A DNA stretch of 64,000 nt from Hyaloperonospora brassicae (GCA_947650285.1 CANTFL010000017.1:1-64000), one strand, 5' to 3'. Shown: positions 47,101-59,139, counted from the stretch's first letter. The notes: generated by a model from the letters alone, not told the origin. Made by a program: numbers and translations.

Positions 47101-49668
47101 CGAGCCTGGCACAACGGAGAGATGATAGAGGCCTGATTAAGTGAAACATGGGGCACTTCGTCATGCGGGACGTGGTCATAGCTTCTTCGCATGGGGTAGG
47201 CGCGGCCGAGATACATAACTAACGCTTAGTGCACTGCACATTCATTTCAATGCGCCAGTGTGACTGACGCTGGTTCCAATGGCAGCAGCTTAGTCGAATC
47301 ACGACATATCGCTGATTGCGATGAGCCGACCTATCGCACTGTCAAGATGTATACCACATCATGCATATCACATTCGCTGCCCGTGTATGGCTTCATTGCT
47401 GCGGAACTGGCGCTCGTGGAAACAGCGCTGTCGATTTTGCTGGGCTTCATGTCGTACTCCGCACTCGTTGGCCCCTGAGGGACGCGTGAAGCCTGACGCA
47501 CACAGGTTTGGAAGCACGGAAAAAGCGGGAAGGCACGACCTCATAGCCCCATCTTTGCAGCAAAGCGAAAGCACACATCACGGGATGAGCAACGAACAGC
47601 AAGTCGGTGCTCACACGACTTACCCTAGACCCTCATGCGACGACAGATAGGCACGCATGCAAATTTGTAGACGGTGCATCGGCTACTGTGCCAGGGTCTG
47701 AGAGATGGGGAGTGATGGGAGCCGCACAACTTACGTGCTGCTGCCGTCAATCGTGTCATCAGAGCTACACTCGGAAGTTGGGCTCGCAGCATCGCGCGTT
47801 CCGCGAAGTGTCGCTGCTGCGTCGTCCGGACGGAGTCGCCCTCGTGACGAACTTCGAGGGGCATAGTTTTTTCATGCCGAGTAATATGATTAGAAACCTC
47901 TTCAAAAAGTGCGCTCGTCAACACACGTTCAAGGCGGTCACAGCCAAGTCGATCCAGTCCAAGCTTCAGCCCAATTGCTCAAGCGTGGACATCCCTCTTT
48001 GGCGTTCCTCCTCGTCGCAGGGGATGAGACAGGAGTTTCGAAGCGGACATGACGCTCTCGCGACCATCGATCGTGCCGCGGACGACTAGGGAAGAGAACT
48101 TCCATCAGCGTCGTCCTCGGGCCATGCGCCATTTGACGGGCTATGGAAGCGGCGGCGAAACAAGATGTATACCGGCTGGTGAGTTCCCCTGCGTCTCGCG
48201 TCTACACTGTTGCGACTTCATGCTCCAGTCATTCCGTTCGCCCGACTAGCCATGCAGTATTCTACTCTGCGGCTGACACGGTTCTTACTACGTACCGTCG
48301 CTTCGGTGGCGATTGGCCATACAGCGGTCTTGTGGAACAACATGTTGTGAGAACAACGACCTAGTGCCACGCGTCGTTGCTTCGTCGACACATGCATAGG
48401 TTGGATGCTGGAACAGGCTCATAGATCCATTTGAAGATCCTGAGTACACCCTCGCACCTGACGAAATTTCCTGTATTCATCTTCTAAGCTGTCACCTGAC
48501 CCATGGACTTCGGCCGCTCAGCTGCCAACAACGGTACAATCACCTTGCGGTTCGACAACGACCGTGCAATTGCCAAGATTGGACGCGGTTGTCGGCGGCG
48601 TGACACGAGACTAGGTATCAGCGCTGGCTTCAAGTACAAACGTGTATAAAACGCACCGGGCTGCAGCTGCCACACGTTCGTGCTTGCCCGTTCGTTCGTC
48701 GTGACGACGACGCAGGCAATTGTAGTACGGTCTGCGTCATTGCACGGATCGCAATCGTGCCAACCGTTCGTCACAAGGACGCAGACCGTACTCCAGTTGC
48801 TTGCGTCATTGTGACGAACGATTCGTGGGATTGCGGTCCGCGTCGTTATGACGAACTGTTGGTCTGGATCGCAGCCGGATCAGATGACGAACGGATCGTA
48901 GAAGTACGGTGCGCACCGTAACGACAAAACGTGGGGTTTATGAGCCGGCTTCGTCGCACTTGTTGGAGCTATGTGAGCAGACGAATGACGAACAGGGCCG
49001 AGGTAGACACATCGAGAGAATGGACTGGTGCGGTAGAATCTGGACGATGCATTTGGTAGAGCGGGTCTTCACCGCAAGTGAAAACGGCCGCGGGATGCTG
49101 TTTCGGGATTTTATTATGCATCATGGGCTCTCATGCTCTCTGTCGTAACTGCAAAGCTTAATGTTATGTCAATCAATATCTGTCACTCGGATGCGAGTAT
49201 CTTTGCGTAGCGGAAAGACGTTCCGGCGACCAGTAAACAATATTGCCGATCTCACGAAGAATACAGCGATGGCAGAAGCATAACCAGACGATAAAAACAC
49301 GACGATCCTTTGGTGTTTGGAAGATAGCAGAGATGTCATACTTGGCAGTGGCACGCTTACCACTCAAAGCACGAGTGTCGCGGTGACGGACGAAATTTTG
49401 GTGAAGCGAAGCAGACACTAGCATGAAAAGGCCTTACATGGAGTAGTTGCAGTGGGTGAGACAGCTTTGCCATGCAAGACCGACTCTGTAGATCACACCA
49501 CAGGTGTTAGCAGCCGGGTAGTCCTTATGTCCCTTGTTTCTTTCTTAAATGAGTTTCGTACTAGCATTTGAATGTGTCTTGGCTACCTTTTTTCGGTAAT
49601 GCAATATCACAAACGACTGTACGTCGCGCGCGACGACAACGGACCTTATTGTGTTGATGGGATGAACC
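41184..49668. other. G+C-richer block without a recognised gene
   Basis: Many open stretches of 90-160 codons occur, for instance 41923-42372 (minus, 149 codons), 43190-43618 (plus, 142), 44856-45086 (plus) and 47607-48089 (plus, 160). None shows a recognised domain and most have equally long competitors on the other strand, as expected from the base composition. I saw no gypsy, copia or LINE motifs and no TGTGG-family sequence here, in contrast to both flanks. Confidence 0.35.
48693..48820. repeat. Imperfect inverted repeat (hairpin)
   Basis: 48693-48738 (cgttcgtcgtgacgacgacg ... tacggtctgcgtc) pairs with 48778-48820 (gacgcagaccgtac ... cattgtgacgaacg) with a few mismatches and a 39-nt spacer. 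Further single copies of the ttcgtcatgacgaac-type palindrome follow to about 48940. Confidence 0.65.
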
Positions 49669-50902
49669 TATAACATTATACTATTAGTTATAACATTGAT
49701 AACAACAGAGAATATTGAGTTTAATATTCTCGTAACGATTTCACCAGGTTCAATAATTATGTTGCAGTGACCCAAGCATCTACTCATGAATTGATATAGA
49801 CCATTATGTCAATTCACCGATCGCTGCTAGACGCGCAATGGTTGTAAGTAGACGTCACGATGCATAATGTCATATCAATATAGTTAAGACAGGGTCGATT
49901 CGACAAGACTCACTTTAGGACTTAAGATATAAACACAATTTTCCTTATCTACAACTAAGCGTAGTCGTTTGGTCTTAACTCTGTTCGTAAAAGGTCTTAC
50001 AGTTGCGCTTGCGCAAAGGTAGTGGAAAGGTAAAATAATATATATTCAGTGTTAATTACTTCCTTTGTCAACACTACATTATCCATAAATTAAACGGAAC
50101 TGCAACGAGACCATGTCAAATTGCACAGGGCGCCCGTCTCTCTTCGTCCCATGTGCCGACCTGTCAGATTCTCGCCGTCTCTCTTCGTCCCATGTTTCAT
50201 TTTATCACATGATTCGCCAATCAGGCGAGGTTGGACTTACCTGTAAGAGGTATTGCACTTAAACTGCAGAACCTTTTTTACTGTACAAAAGGTATATATT
50301 AACAGATTCTTCCTTTAGCGTACCTTGTACGTTACTTAACAGGGCTCTTTTATCGGATATAGCGCAGCTCCTAGCCATGGAAAGGTTTTTAGATTGTCGA
50401 GCAAGCCTTTTCTTTATAAGAACATGACTCTACGAGTCAACGAGCTTAAATCTCTAGGTCCTTTCAAGGAACCTTACCGAGTCAGCAAATTGACTGCATA
50501 GTGTACTGAGAAGTCTATGTTTGAACGAGACTTGACTCTCTAACGACCTGAGAAGCCTAAAAAGGGACGTGTCTCTTGTAGATAAAAATGGTAACTGAAC
50601 TTTGTTTTGTTTTATTTAAAAAGACACCCCAGACTTAAGGTAACTAATTTAGACACTAATGCTCTGAATATTACCTTGTTCGAGATCTTATATTTGGTGG
50701 CTGACACACGTCAGCCCCCACCAACAAACTACAAGTTGTTATAATATCACTTTTGAATTGGATCTCATCCTGTTGTGAACCACATCTGCTATGCCGTTCA
50801 CCAACCGACGTGTAACCCTGTTACAGCATTGATTTACACTATTGTCAGTGAGAGTTTGCTATGCACTGAAGTCAGTGCGTAGCTACCATTGCCCTGTTTT
50901 CA
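49669..50902 (+). repeat. 5' LTR region of copy 2, enlarged or interrupted
   Basis: 49669-~49995 (from TATAACATTATAC, through cgatcgctgctagacgcgca, to the actaagcgtagtcgtttgg block) matches the start of the 3' LTR at 62943-63410. About 50840-50902 (attgtcagtgagag .. gcgtagctacc) matches the end of the 3' LTR. The ~840 bp between are absent from the 3' LTR; part of it (50550-50845) matches 35495-35790. A 21-bp direct repeat (cgtctctcttcgtcccatgt) occurs at 50134 and 50175. Either the long form is original and the 3' LTR lost its middle, or another LTR inserted here. Confidence 0.6.
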
Positions 50903-50957
50903 CCTAGTGGCTATAACAGTCCTTGAAAAGACCGCGACCTTCTCGTCCAACAAGAAC

Positions 50958-51880
50958 ATGCTAGATTATGATGTCGGCGACAGCTCCCACTCCACGCGTC
51001 GAAGCCAAATATTGCTAGGTGATATCGAATGGACCGCGATCGTACGTATGAGTTCGATAGTAAATGAGCATGCTGTTTGGTCCGTGCTGTCTAGACTAGA
51101 CAGAGACGAACATAATTCCGCCGTCGATAAGTTCATACAACAAGATCTTGACGCGTCACGAGAAAATGCAACCTTTCTTCATTAGCAAAACTCTCGATTT
51201 GCAGAGCTGCTAAGAGAACAAGTTGCTCAACTTTATATCCGTGGAGACAACAGCAGGATCAATATGCTGTTACTGGGCCAAGGCACGCGCGTCGACCCTA
51301 ATCATCGAAGAAAGACCTCTCCCGGTATACAGGAGTCGTATCAGACTCCTGTTTATAAGGTTCGTCGTATCGGACGAAGCCATAACGGCTCGTCGTATTG
51401 ACGACGATGAGCAAACACATATTATATTTGCTCAGATTCACTTGACAGGATGTGCTAAAACTTGGTTCTTAGCACTCAAGATGTACGATCGATATGTGTT
51501 TAAATCGTTAGAGGCCGTCAAGCTTCAGGTCAAGCATAATTTGTGAGCCGCCACGGGATGATTTCAAGGATCGATCAGAGCTTAAGAGCCTCAAATAGGG
51601 TAGGCGTGATGTGCACGCTTACGCTTAACATATACGACTTATCGTGAGAAGGAAAACGGCCAACCCATGACAACAAACGTCGGTCACTGTGTTAATGCAG
51701 GGGCTCGCAGAAGGTCCTGTTAGCAGCTAACTGTTGTGCTTGGAGTGTGAGACGCTTACCCAAGCAATCTCAGCTGAGAAACAGGCCAAATTTTGCAAGA
51801 TACAGGCCCTTGCTACTTCAAACTTATATCGTCCGTCGCGACAAACATAGGTTGGAGATATATAATAAATGATACTTAGT
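50958..51880 (+). pseudogene. gag: gag relic of copy 2
   Basis: The ATG at 50958 opens MLDYDVGDSSHSTRRSQILL and ..DIEWTAIVRMSSIVNEHAVW.., aligning with the start of copy 1 gag, and stops at 51183. The gag core resumes in another frame around 51360-51545 (..VVSDEAITARRIDDDEQTH.., ..HLTGCAKTWFLALKMYDRYV..). Later sequence is too decayed to show the zinc knuckle. Confidence 0.75.
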
Positions 51881-52229
51881 TACATTAAGAGAAAGCGACC
51901 TCGCTGTTCGAACAACAAGCGATTGCAGAAGTTCATTTGCTATTCGATACTATGTCACTACGCATATGAGTGTGTTGCACCACACAAAGTGTCTCACGAC
52001 ACGGAGCGGCCGAGATGCTAACAAGGGCAGCGAGTGCGGGTCCGACTTTGTTGCGAAGCTGCAATAAAGAGGCTGACCATAAAAAACGGTCGGGGTCAGT
52101 AGGGGGATACCGCTCTACTGATCCAGCAACCTCAATACAATTCACAATTCTATTGACATAATTTGCTGTAAATACACTATTATTGTGTGTCTCTACACCT
52201 GGTGATGATGAATCCCTTACCCTTATCAC

Positions 52230-54361
52230 CTTGAACTTGTAAGTGACAAAACCTTGTCACTCAGTACCTAGTGGACTGTGAAGAGTTGAACAACTTCATT
52301 TTATGCCAGCCGATAGATAATCTTAGGTTAAGTTCGTTTAGCGCGACATCTCTCACACGAGGATGATGATGCTCCTTGTTACAAACGCATCAATAACAGC
52401 AAAGAAAGTGAAGAAGGAATCTATTACACGTTAAAAAATCAGTGCGATGACGATAACATCGTATCGTACTAGATCTGGATGAAAATTGGATCGTCCTATA
52501 TGTGGATGATAAATATGATGTCATTCTAGGATTACATTGGCTCGGACGGTAGGATCCAATAGTGAGCTGACAGCATCTATCCGTTTCAATGACTTCTGCT
52601 AGTTCAACAGATGTCCAACTGCTGGACGTCTTGGAGAGTCCATAAGCGTATACATTTTCTACGAACTGTGCGATGGCCCCCCTTGTTGTACAGCCGCTAG
52701 TACGACTGTACAAGACTTTAATGTAGTCAGCCACTACACTGTGGAGCAATCTTTCGACGGCTGTGCAGATGTATAGACAGTGCCGAAGGTTAACCACCCG
52801 AATAAGTCGAGCGGATTGAGGCCTTTATGCGTGCCTAGCGGGCAGCACACCCAGTCAAATGGAGAGTCGACCGTAAAGATCTGGTTCTGTTAGTGCGACT
52901 TCAGCCAGAAGCCGTTGAAGTAGTAAGTCCTCACATACCTAGCACATTCTCAGTAAGTATCTGCGGAGGCAATCATCCCTCAGCACATTGAGTAAATTAG
53001 CCCTCAACAGCTTGTAAAATTAAGGTTTTAAGAAGAAACGAAGACGTTAAATGTGTTAATATACGAAGGATCAATTGCAGGTTCTTACACTCTGGATCAG
53101 GTTGCATATCCGAAGATATCCTAGCAGACATTAAATTGCTAACGTCGCAACCGAAACGGTTCCTTCGTGATCTGCGCAGTGGCAAAGTCCAGCAGATCTT
53201 CATACTCGTCACAGAAAATGAGTATGTGGCCGATATTGGGTCGGTAACATTATTTGCTGAGACCGAACGGGTTATCAGCTATACATCTATGGACAAAAGC
53301 GTCATCGGTGGACGAAAGCGTCCTCGATGAAAAGACTCCGATTGAGCAATACACGACTCAATCCTGGGAGTCTCTTCAGTAATAACCTTTTATTAAGGAT
53401 TTGATCGAATTCAAGGATGTGTACCCTGAATTTGTGCTTTGCTAGTCGCCTGAGGACAAAGACAATCGATATGAGATCGAGCTCAAACCGGGCTCGAGGT
53501 ACTTTGACACAAAGCATTGTCCACTGCCTCGTGAATCAAGTGATAGCGATCGACAAGTACTTTACCGATCGCTTGGATGCGGGCTTTGTAATGGAGGTAC
53601 CTTGCCTTCATACCTCTTCAATTTTCTGTTTGCGAAAAGCCACAGGAGAATGGCAAATAGTACACGGATTCAACTAGTTATATCCTGCAACGATTCTTGC
53701 TCAGACGCCGATACCGAGGAAGGACGTAATCATAGATGGTATGTTAAAGAGTACCATCTTCACGTCCATTTAAATGATAAATTGCGTCTATCAGATTCGT
53801 ATGCGTGAGTAGAAGATACCGTACATGTCAGTAAACACCCAGAAGAATTTTTTAGTAGTGGCTAGTGATGGCAAAAGAGCTGAGCAACGCTCTGTAACAA
53901 CTTGAATAAATGTGCACAAATCTGTTGAGATCGGAGCTAGAAATCGCACCGCTTACTTCGGCGATGTATTCTTTCATAGCAGAGCTATGAATGGAAAGAC
54001 GGACGTGAAAGTTCACAAAACACACGTTAGTCAGGTTGTTACACCGATGCGTAAGCATAAGTTGTGCTCCGATATTAAGAGATATATATTCACGGCTAGT
54101 GAAATACCACTTCTTGGGTGAATTGTAAATAAACACGGCGCACGCCCGGATACCGCAAAGATTAAGGAGATCACCGAATGGCCCGTGACAGTCGATGGCA
54201 AGGTACTTCGTAAGTTTCTTGGCCTAGCAGCGTACTTGCACAAAAATTGCACGCATACGCTGAGATGATCGTTTATCATATTATTGCTTGCCAAATCAAA
54301 ATAGAAGTCGTCAAGGGACGCCAAATGTCAGCGTTCCTAAAAGGGTATCAAGCAGAGCTTG
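52230..54361 (+). pseudogene. pol: Protease and RT relic of copy 2
   Basis: Protease remains are ..YLVDCEELNNFI.. (about 52265-52300, active-site region lacking the Asp-Ser/Thr-Gly pattern) and ..VILGLHWLGR (about 52520). RT remains run from ..QPKRFLRDLRSGKVQQIFIL.. (53145) through ..GEWQIVHGFN (53645) and ..FHSRAMNGKTDVKVHKTHV.. (from ~53968) to the RT thumb ..KFLGLAAYLHK.. (about 54213). The TGA at 54119 falls at the same codon as the TGA at 31001 in copy 1. RNase H begins just before the insertion at 54362. Confidence 0.8.
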
Positions 54362-55649
54362 TGTGGAGAAGCGCAGAAGAATAATGATGGAAAGTTTGGA
54401 TCGCGTCTACCGCATTAGGTGCGAGATCGATTTGATAGGTGTAGTGCGCTCGGAGATAGGACCGTTGGCACGAATGATGGGATCAAACGACTGAATGACA
54501 GAAAACGACTGTGTAAATTATGCGGATTAATCTACCTAACGGTAATGGAGGAGTATATTCGAGAATCGTGGACTGACCGATCACGATCCGCGATCAAGGG
54601 CTTAGATGGCCAAGTTACAAGGACCGGGTCGCTCAAGGGGCGAAATTTAACCGGAGTACTAGATCACTAACGACAATGGAAAATAGATGAACATGGAAAC
54701 AAGCTGGAGGAGTGGGTCGTCAAGATCATCAAACATGCGAGGTCTAAGAAGTGACAGGGATCCGACGGTGGATGCCCGATCGGAGACTTGAAAGATTGAT
54801 CACGATCTACCCTGGGTTTGTAATGCTTGATTGTGTAGACACATAAGTGTGTGGGCCCATGATTGGTGTGTATCACATATCGTGATCCACTACCCAAGCG
54901 ATCCACCCCGAGCGATACACTATGGAGCGATCCACTATGGAGCGATCCATTACTGAGCGAACCGCTTCCTAGCGATCCGCTACGGAGTGTCTGCTGTGAA
55001 CCACATGATGCACGAGGATAATTACAAAGACAGGCGAAACGGAACAGCAGACCTAGAGAACATCTATGCATATTCTTAGGTTTTAGATTTGGTTGGTTGA
55101 CATTAAACAGACTTGAATTCGCAACGAAAGACACGCGTCGACTTCTCCCGGGCAGGAAATTTGTCCTCCCGTTGAATCGAGATTCACCCGCGTCTTTACA
55201 AACTTCGCCTTTGGATAGTTTGGCCAGGCGGACATCAGTTCTCACCCCCCACTGCTATCGGACGCAGGAAACCTAACGGTTCTGATTCAGGATCGCGAGA
55301 CGACTTAAGTGGTCAGAAGGCTCGCGGATCAAGCATCTCCTTCGGATACAGGCGACTAAGAGAGAGCGCCCAAGCATACACGCGATCGAGTAAAGAATTT
55401 CCACCCGATTTACCCCCACGTTTGGCCGAGTGAAGAATTTCTACCCGATCAACTCCTATCCCCAAAATGGTCAAGTTTAGCCTCAGCTTAAGTCCACTAA
55501 GAAGAGCTCAACCCGCCCCACCGACGGGTACACAAGGTGAGCAAGAAGACACAGAGCACGTAACCAGGGTACCCATTCCGTTAGTCGGTCGTCCAAGCGC
55601 CAATGGAAAGTCGGGGTCACAAAAAAATTGTGATCACTACTCCACCCCA
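54362..55649 (+). mobile_element. TGTGG-family element, copy B2, inside RNase H of copy 2
   Basis: It starts TGTGGAGAAGCGC and ends ctccacccca. It shares with B1, in order, the AAAGTTTGGATCGCG start region, cgatccgcgatcaagggctt (~54580), a 15-bp minisatellite (54885-54995), ggttgacattaaacagactt (~55095), the tttggatagtttggccagg block (~55211), gtcaagtttagcctcagctt, and ccgacgggtacacaaggtga at 55521, 128 nt before the end. The interrupted RNase H sequence resumes directly with attgatgcaatcgcccat, matching copy 1 at about 31243. TTG is present on both flanks but once in copy 1, a hint of target-site duplication. No coding capacity recognised. Confidence 0.75.
54885..54995. repeat. 15-bp minisatellite in B2
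   Basis: About seven units of tatggagcgatccac-type sequence (15 bp), closely related to the first array of B1 and in the equivalent slot upstream of the ggttgacattaaacag block. Confidence 0.7.
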
Positions 55650-55850
55650 ATTGATGCAATCGCCCATACTAGATACCTAATAATCGGTATAGACCAGTCG
55701 ACGTGGTCTGTGACGCCAACAATTTTTTATCCGGCTGTGCGTTGATGCAATATGATACATAGGCCGCAGAGCGTGACTTCTTCTATCAGTCACGTCAAGT
55801 ACAAGCGGCCGAGAATAAGTAGCCAGTGTAGATCAAGCAGCTCATTTTAA
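55650..55850 (+). pseudogene. pol: RNase H relic of copy 2, middle piece
   Basis: attgatgcaatcgcccatac, cgacgtggtctgtgacgcca and gcgttgatgcaatatgatac align with copy 1 at 31243-31345, including the GTCTGTGACGCC that codes the first catalytic Asp. It is bounded by B2 on the left and the pogo element on the right. Confidence 0.8.
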
Positions 55851-57725
55851 TGAATTAATTGCTCTCTATGTCTCGTGTATTAACGGGATCTGCCGTATAA
55901 TGAACCCTGTCCGAATGCTTTACCCTATCAATTTTTTCAGGTACACAAACAGTATTATACCGTGTCCATTGGTATCCCATTAATTGGTATGGGAAAAATT
56001 GTTTTTAAGCAATTATTGCGTTTGATAAATGGTTGGTAGCTAATTATTAGAAAAGACCGTTCACCCTCCATACGTTTAAATCGCTAGCAATAAAGCTCTT
56101 TTCGCTTTAATGACCTCCATCTTCTAGTGCACACCATGGCACCCAGGCGCGTTTCCAAGATCAATATTGAGAAGCAGGAAGTGGTCGAGTGGATCGAAGG
56201 TCCTGGTGGTGGGGGTCCTACGCGTGCATTGAAGCACTTCCAAACGGAGTGATGGTGGAAAGTGTCAGGGGCCAAATTTTGCTACTGGTGGAAGAGCCGC
56301 TAAGCCATCACGAACTCACCGGCGATGCAGCTGCGTGTGACAGGTGGCGGTAGACACCCACGGCTTGGCGAGGTAGAGGATGTCCTGTTTGATCGGATCA
56401 TTTTTCTGAAATCGAAGAAGGAAAAGGAGTCGCGTCAGTTGATTCAAGTAACCGCACGCGAGCTCGCTAAAGATAAGCTAAACGATGATGACTTCTGCGC
56501 ATCGAAAAAGTGGCTCGCTTGCTTCATGACGCGCTATGTCCTCTCTCTCCGACGGACGACCAACCTCAACGCATTAAGTGACGACGATCTCACTGCGCGT
56601 GCCGTGCGAATACTTACGTACCTCTCATCGAAGAAGAGCGAGCTCAACCCCAGCGGCACGCACCTGATGGATGAGACGGCAGTATTCTTTGAAGACTCGC
56701 GGCGCGACACTGTGGACTTTACCGGCGCACGTCATGTCGTTTTGCGGTCGACTGGGTTCGCTTCGATGCGGATCACTGTTGCGCTTTACGTCACAGCCAC
56801 GGGGACATAGCTGCCACCTCTTTTGATCTGGGAAGGTGCGTTAAAATCGATCCAGAAGAGCGGCGCATTTTACGTTGCGTATCAAGAGCGGGCCTGGATG
56901 AACAGTGAGCTTCTCATTAAGTGGATCGACTTAATGCTTTCGGAGCTTCTGAATCTATGCGACGCAAAGGGATCGTGTATAACTCGATGCAAGCGCATGT
57001 TGCGAAGGACGTCAAGGCGAAGTGCATCAGCAAGAAGATCGATCTAATGGTTATTCCTAGAGGTCTAACGCCGTACCTGCAGGCAATAGAACATCGTAAT
57101 ATTCAAGTCGCTTCAAGATTGCCCATCGAGCGTGATTGACGACTGGAAGAGATCTAATCGGTTGCAGTACACCAAGAACGGAAATCCGCAATCAACTAGC
57201 GTGGAGGAGGTGGTGGCGTGGATCAGCAATTCATGAAAAGCTGTCTTTAACGATCATGTCCTCAACTCAATTGCCGCATCTGGGTTCAATGTAGACTACC
57301 GCGACTGGCATATTACCAAGCACTACGTGTTCGGTGGACTCTTTCTAAGTAAATTTTTGAGTGCTGACGAAGAAAGCCCTGATGATGCAGATGGTGCTGA
57401 TATTGCAGATGAGTTTGACGACCTGATCGTTGAATATGAGCTTTTCAGATTTGTGTTTGCAGCTCTTTTCTTCTGTGCATTGCAATAAATCTGAAATAAA
57501 AGGACTTACGTGGCGGTTCCAGATCCATCTTATGGGGAACCTATCTGTGTGACCGCTGCTAGGTTTAGTCCCGGGCTATTTGTGTAACTGATAGCCGCTA
57601 CACCACTCCACCACTGCCGTCGTTTACCATCCGAGAAAAAATATTATTATAAAACATGTGAATTTATAGTGTACCCTGCTGAATACAATACCCTTCTTAA
57701 AATTAAGGTATAATAGGGGAATATG
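55851..57725 (+). mobile_element. Pogo/Tc1-mariner-type element
   Basis: The gypsy homology stops near 55850 and resumes near 57770. Between lies the transposase relic described in the next entry. Ends are not firmly placed: cagtattatacc at about 55946 on the left and ggtataatagg at about 57706 on the right are inverted copies of TATTATACC and could be the terminal repeats, with some AT-rich sequence outside them. Confidence 0.6.
56136..57488 (+). pseudogene. Pogo-type transposase with CENP-B-like DNA-binding domain (dead)
   Basis: From the ATG at 56136 (MAPRRVSKINIEKQEVVEWI) the relic shows an N-terminal Psq-type helix-turn-helix (to ..FCYWWKSR) with stops at about 56250 and 56301; a CENP-B-type domain (..VEDVLFDRIIFLKSKK.. 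to ..FMTRYVLSLRR); and a DDE core. The first catalytic Asp is kept (HLMDETAVFF, about 56668). The second is Asn (IVYNSMQAH, about 56980) where relatives have Asp-Ser. The third is Glu (PYLQAIE, about 57090) where pogo relatives have Leu-Asp. A stop (56808) and frameshifts (about 56950 and 57100) add to this. The C-terminal tail reopens as ..VIDDWKRSNRLQYTK.. and ..GFNVDYRDWHITKHYVFGG.. to the TAA at 57488. Transposase would cut and paste the element; this copy cannot. Confidence 0.8.
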
Positions 57726-57769
57726 ATACGGTATATTAATCGGCAGAACCCGTTATATCTGAAAAGATG

Positions 57770-59139
57770 GATCATTTTTGGGGGTACGGACCATGCGGCA
57801 TCACGCACGGCCGTAAACAGTACTAGCCTCTCGCAAAGATTGGCGAAATGGCTGTCTTTTTTCGCGAAACCTGACTTCTCAGTGGAGTACAAGCCTGAAA
57901 AAAAACAATGCAGTAGGCGATGCACTTTTGCGCTGACCTAATGTCGAGCCGGCTGTGCAGGCCAAAAGTGCGAACAATTCCACTGTTCCTACACTTACCG
58001 ACATCGTTCTGTCTTCAATACCAATTATTGTGTTATAGGCCTGCTTAGGCGAAATGAATATCTTGCGTATGATGTTTCACATCGTGGATACATGTCAAAA
58101 ATCTTTAAAGATTCACCGGCGTTATACCGTTCCTTATCGTATCGATCTACAACATGAATGAGTTGCTTCATTAGCATTTACGAAATAACACTCATCGTCC
58201 CGTCGTTTCCACTCATAATTATTTGCGCTTGTGCATAATGAACGAGATTCACGATGCTATAACAGGTGGTCAACTTGGTCGAGAAAATGCTTACCCTACA
58301 ATCAGTCCTAATTTACTGGATCCGCCTGAAACCGATTCCATCACAATTAGTTCTTGCGCAAGTACGTACGTTCTTGTGAATTGTGTCAATGGTTGCAACC
58401 AAGTTCTTCATCTCGTGCGCCTGTGCTTCCTCTGCCTGTTCCGGCAAGTTCTAGGAGTACGTTTTGGTGGGCTTCGTCTTCGACTTTCCAGAAGACAACG
58501 GTAAGAATAATGATTTTCTTGTGTTCTATATTCGATTCAGCAAGTTGATAAAATTTTCGGCTGTCCCAATTTTGATCGCAGCACAGGGCTGTGCTCATAT
58601 TTATCTACACGGTGTTTCGACTTCACGCACTTGCTCGTGAAATCGTCTCCGACTATGAACCTTGGTTCACAGCGAATTTCGAGCAGTACGTTTTCGAATA
58701 GCTCAGACACATTTAAATCTGTCAACAATTGACAATCCGGAAATATACGATACGACGAAACTTGCAAATAATATCCTTAAAGAGAGTATATGAGGATAAG
58801 TCCGCTCAATAATGATATGTAGTGACATTTTGCCTATGGTCGAGTTTTCCATCAACTGCTCGTTGCATCCGTCCACAACACATGCTCTTTATTCGTAAAA
58901 AGGCTTAAGACATACTCGCATTTCCCCCAATTAGATTGAGACTCTCATACAAGAAGTTTGCTTGTTTACTTGAACAAGAAATATTTATAACTCGTGTTAT
59001 GCACTTGTAGACGCTAACGATGTCAGGTGAGATGCCGATATCGACCTGGTCAATATCGAAGAAGAAACGAACCTCAATAAAAGTGATGACGCTATCACTG
59101 ACTTAGATGATTCAACGATGCTGGTGTGTTTAGCATCTC
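57770..59139 (+). pseudogene. pol: RNase H end and integrase relic of copy 2
   Basis: ggtacggaccatgcggcatc continues RNase H (TDHAAS position) to ..FSVEYKPE.. at about 57895. The integrase H2C2 finger follows: IHDAITGGQLGREN (second His replaced by Gln) at about 58235 and VRKYVRSCELCQW at about 58357. The catalytic core is recognisable only as DNA-level similarity (..ttggtgggcttcgtcttcg.., gtctccgactatgaaccttggttc at ~58647) with frameshifts, then ..ttttccatcaactgctcgtt.. (~58846). The acidic linker follows and is interrupted at 59140 by a solo LTR. Confidence 0.75.

Noticed and set aside
47607..48089. 160-codon plus-strand frame
   Set aside because: Overlaps a long open frame on the other strand, lacks any motif, and no initiator or neighbour supports it.
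48660..48940. CRISPR-like array
   Set aside because: Repeats are inverted and irregular, spacing is not constant, and the surrounding genome is eukaryotic.
57490..57640. Possible tRNA-like sequence after the pogo transposase
   Set aside because: No acceptor stem or proper A and B boxes could be assembled; only a generic GGTTCCAGATCC-like string is present.
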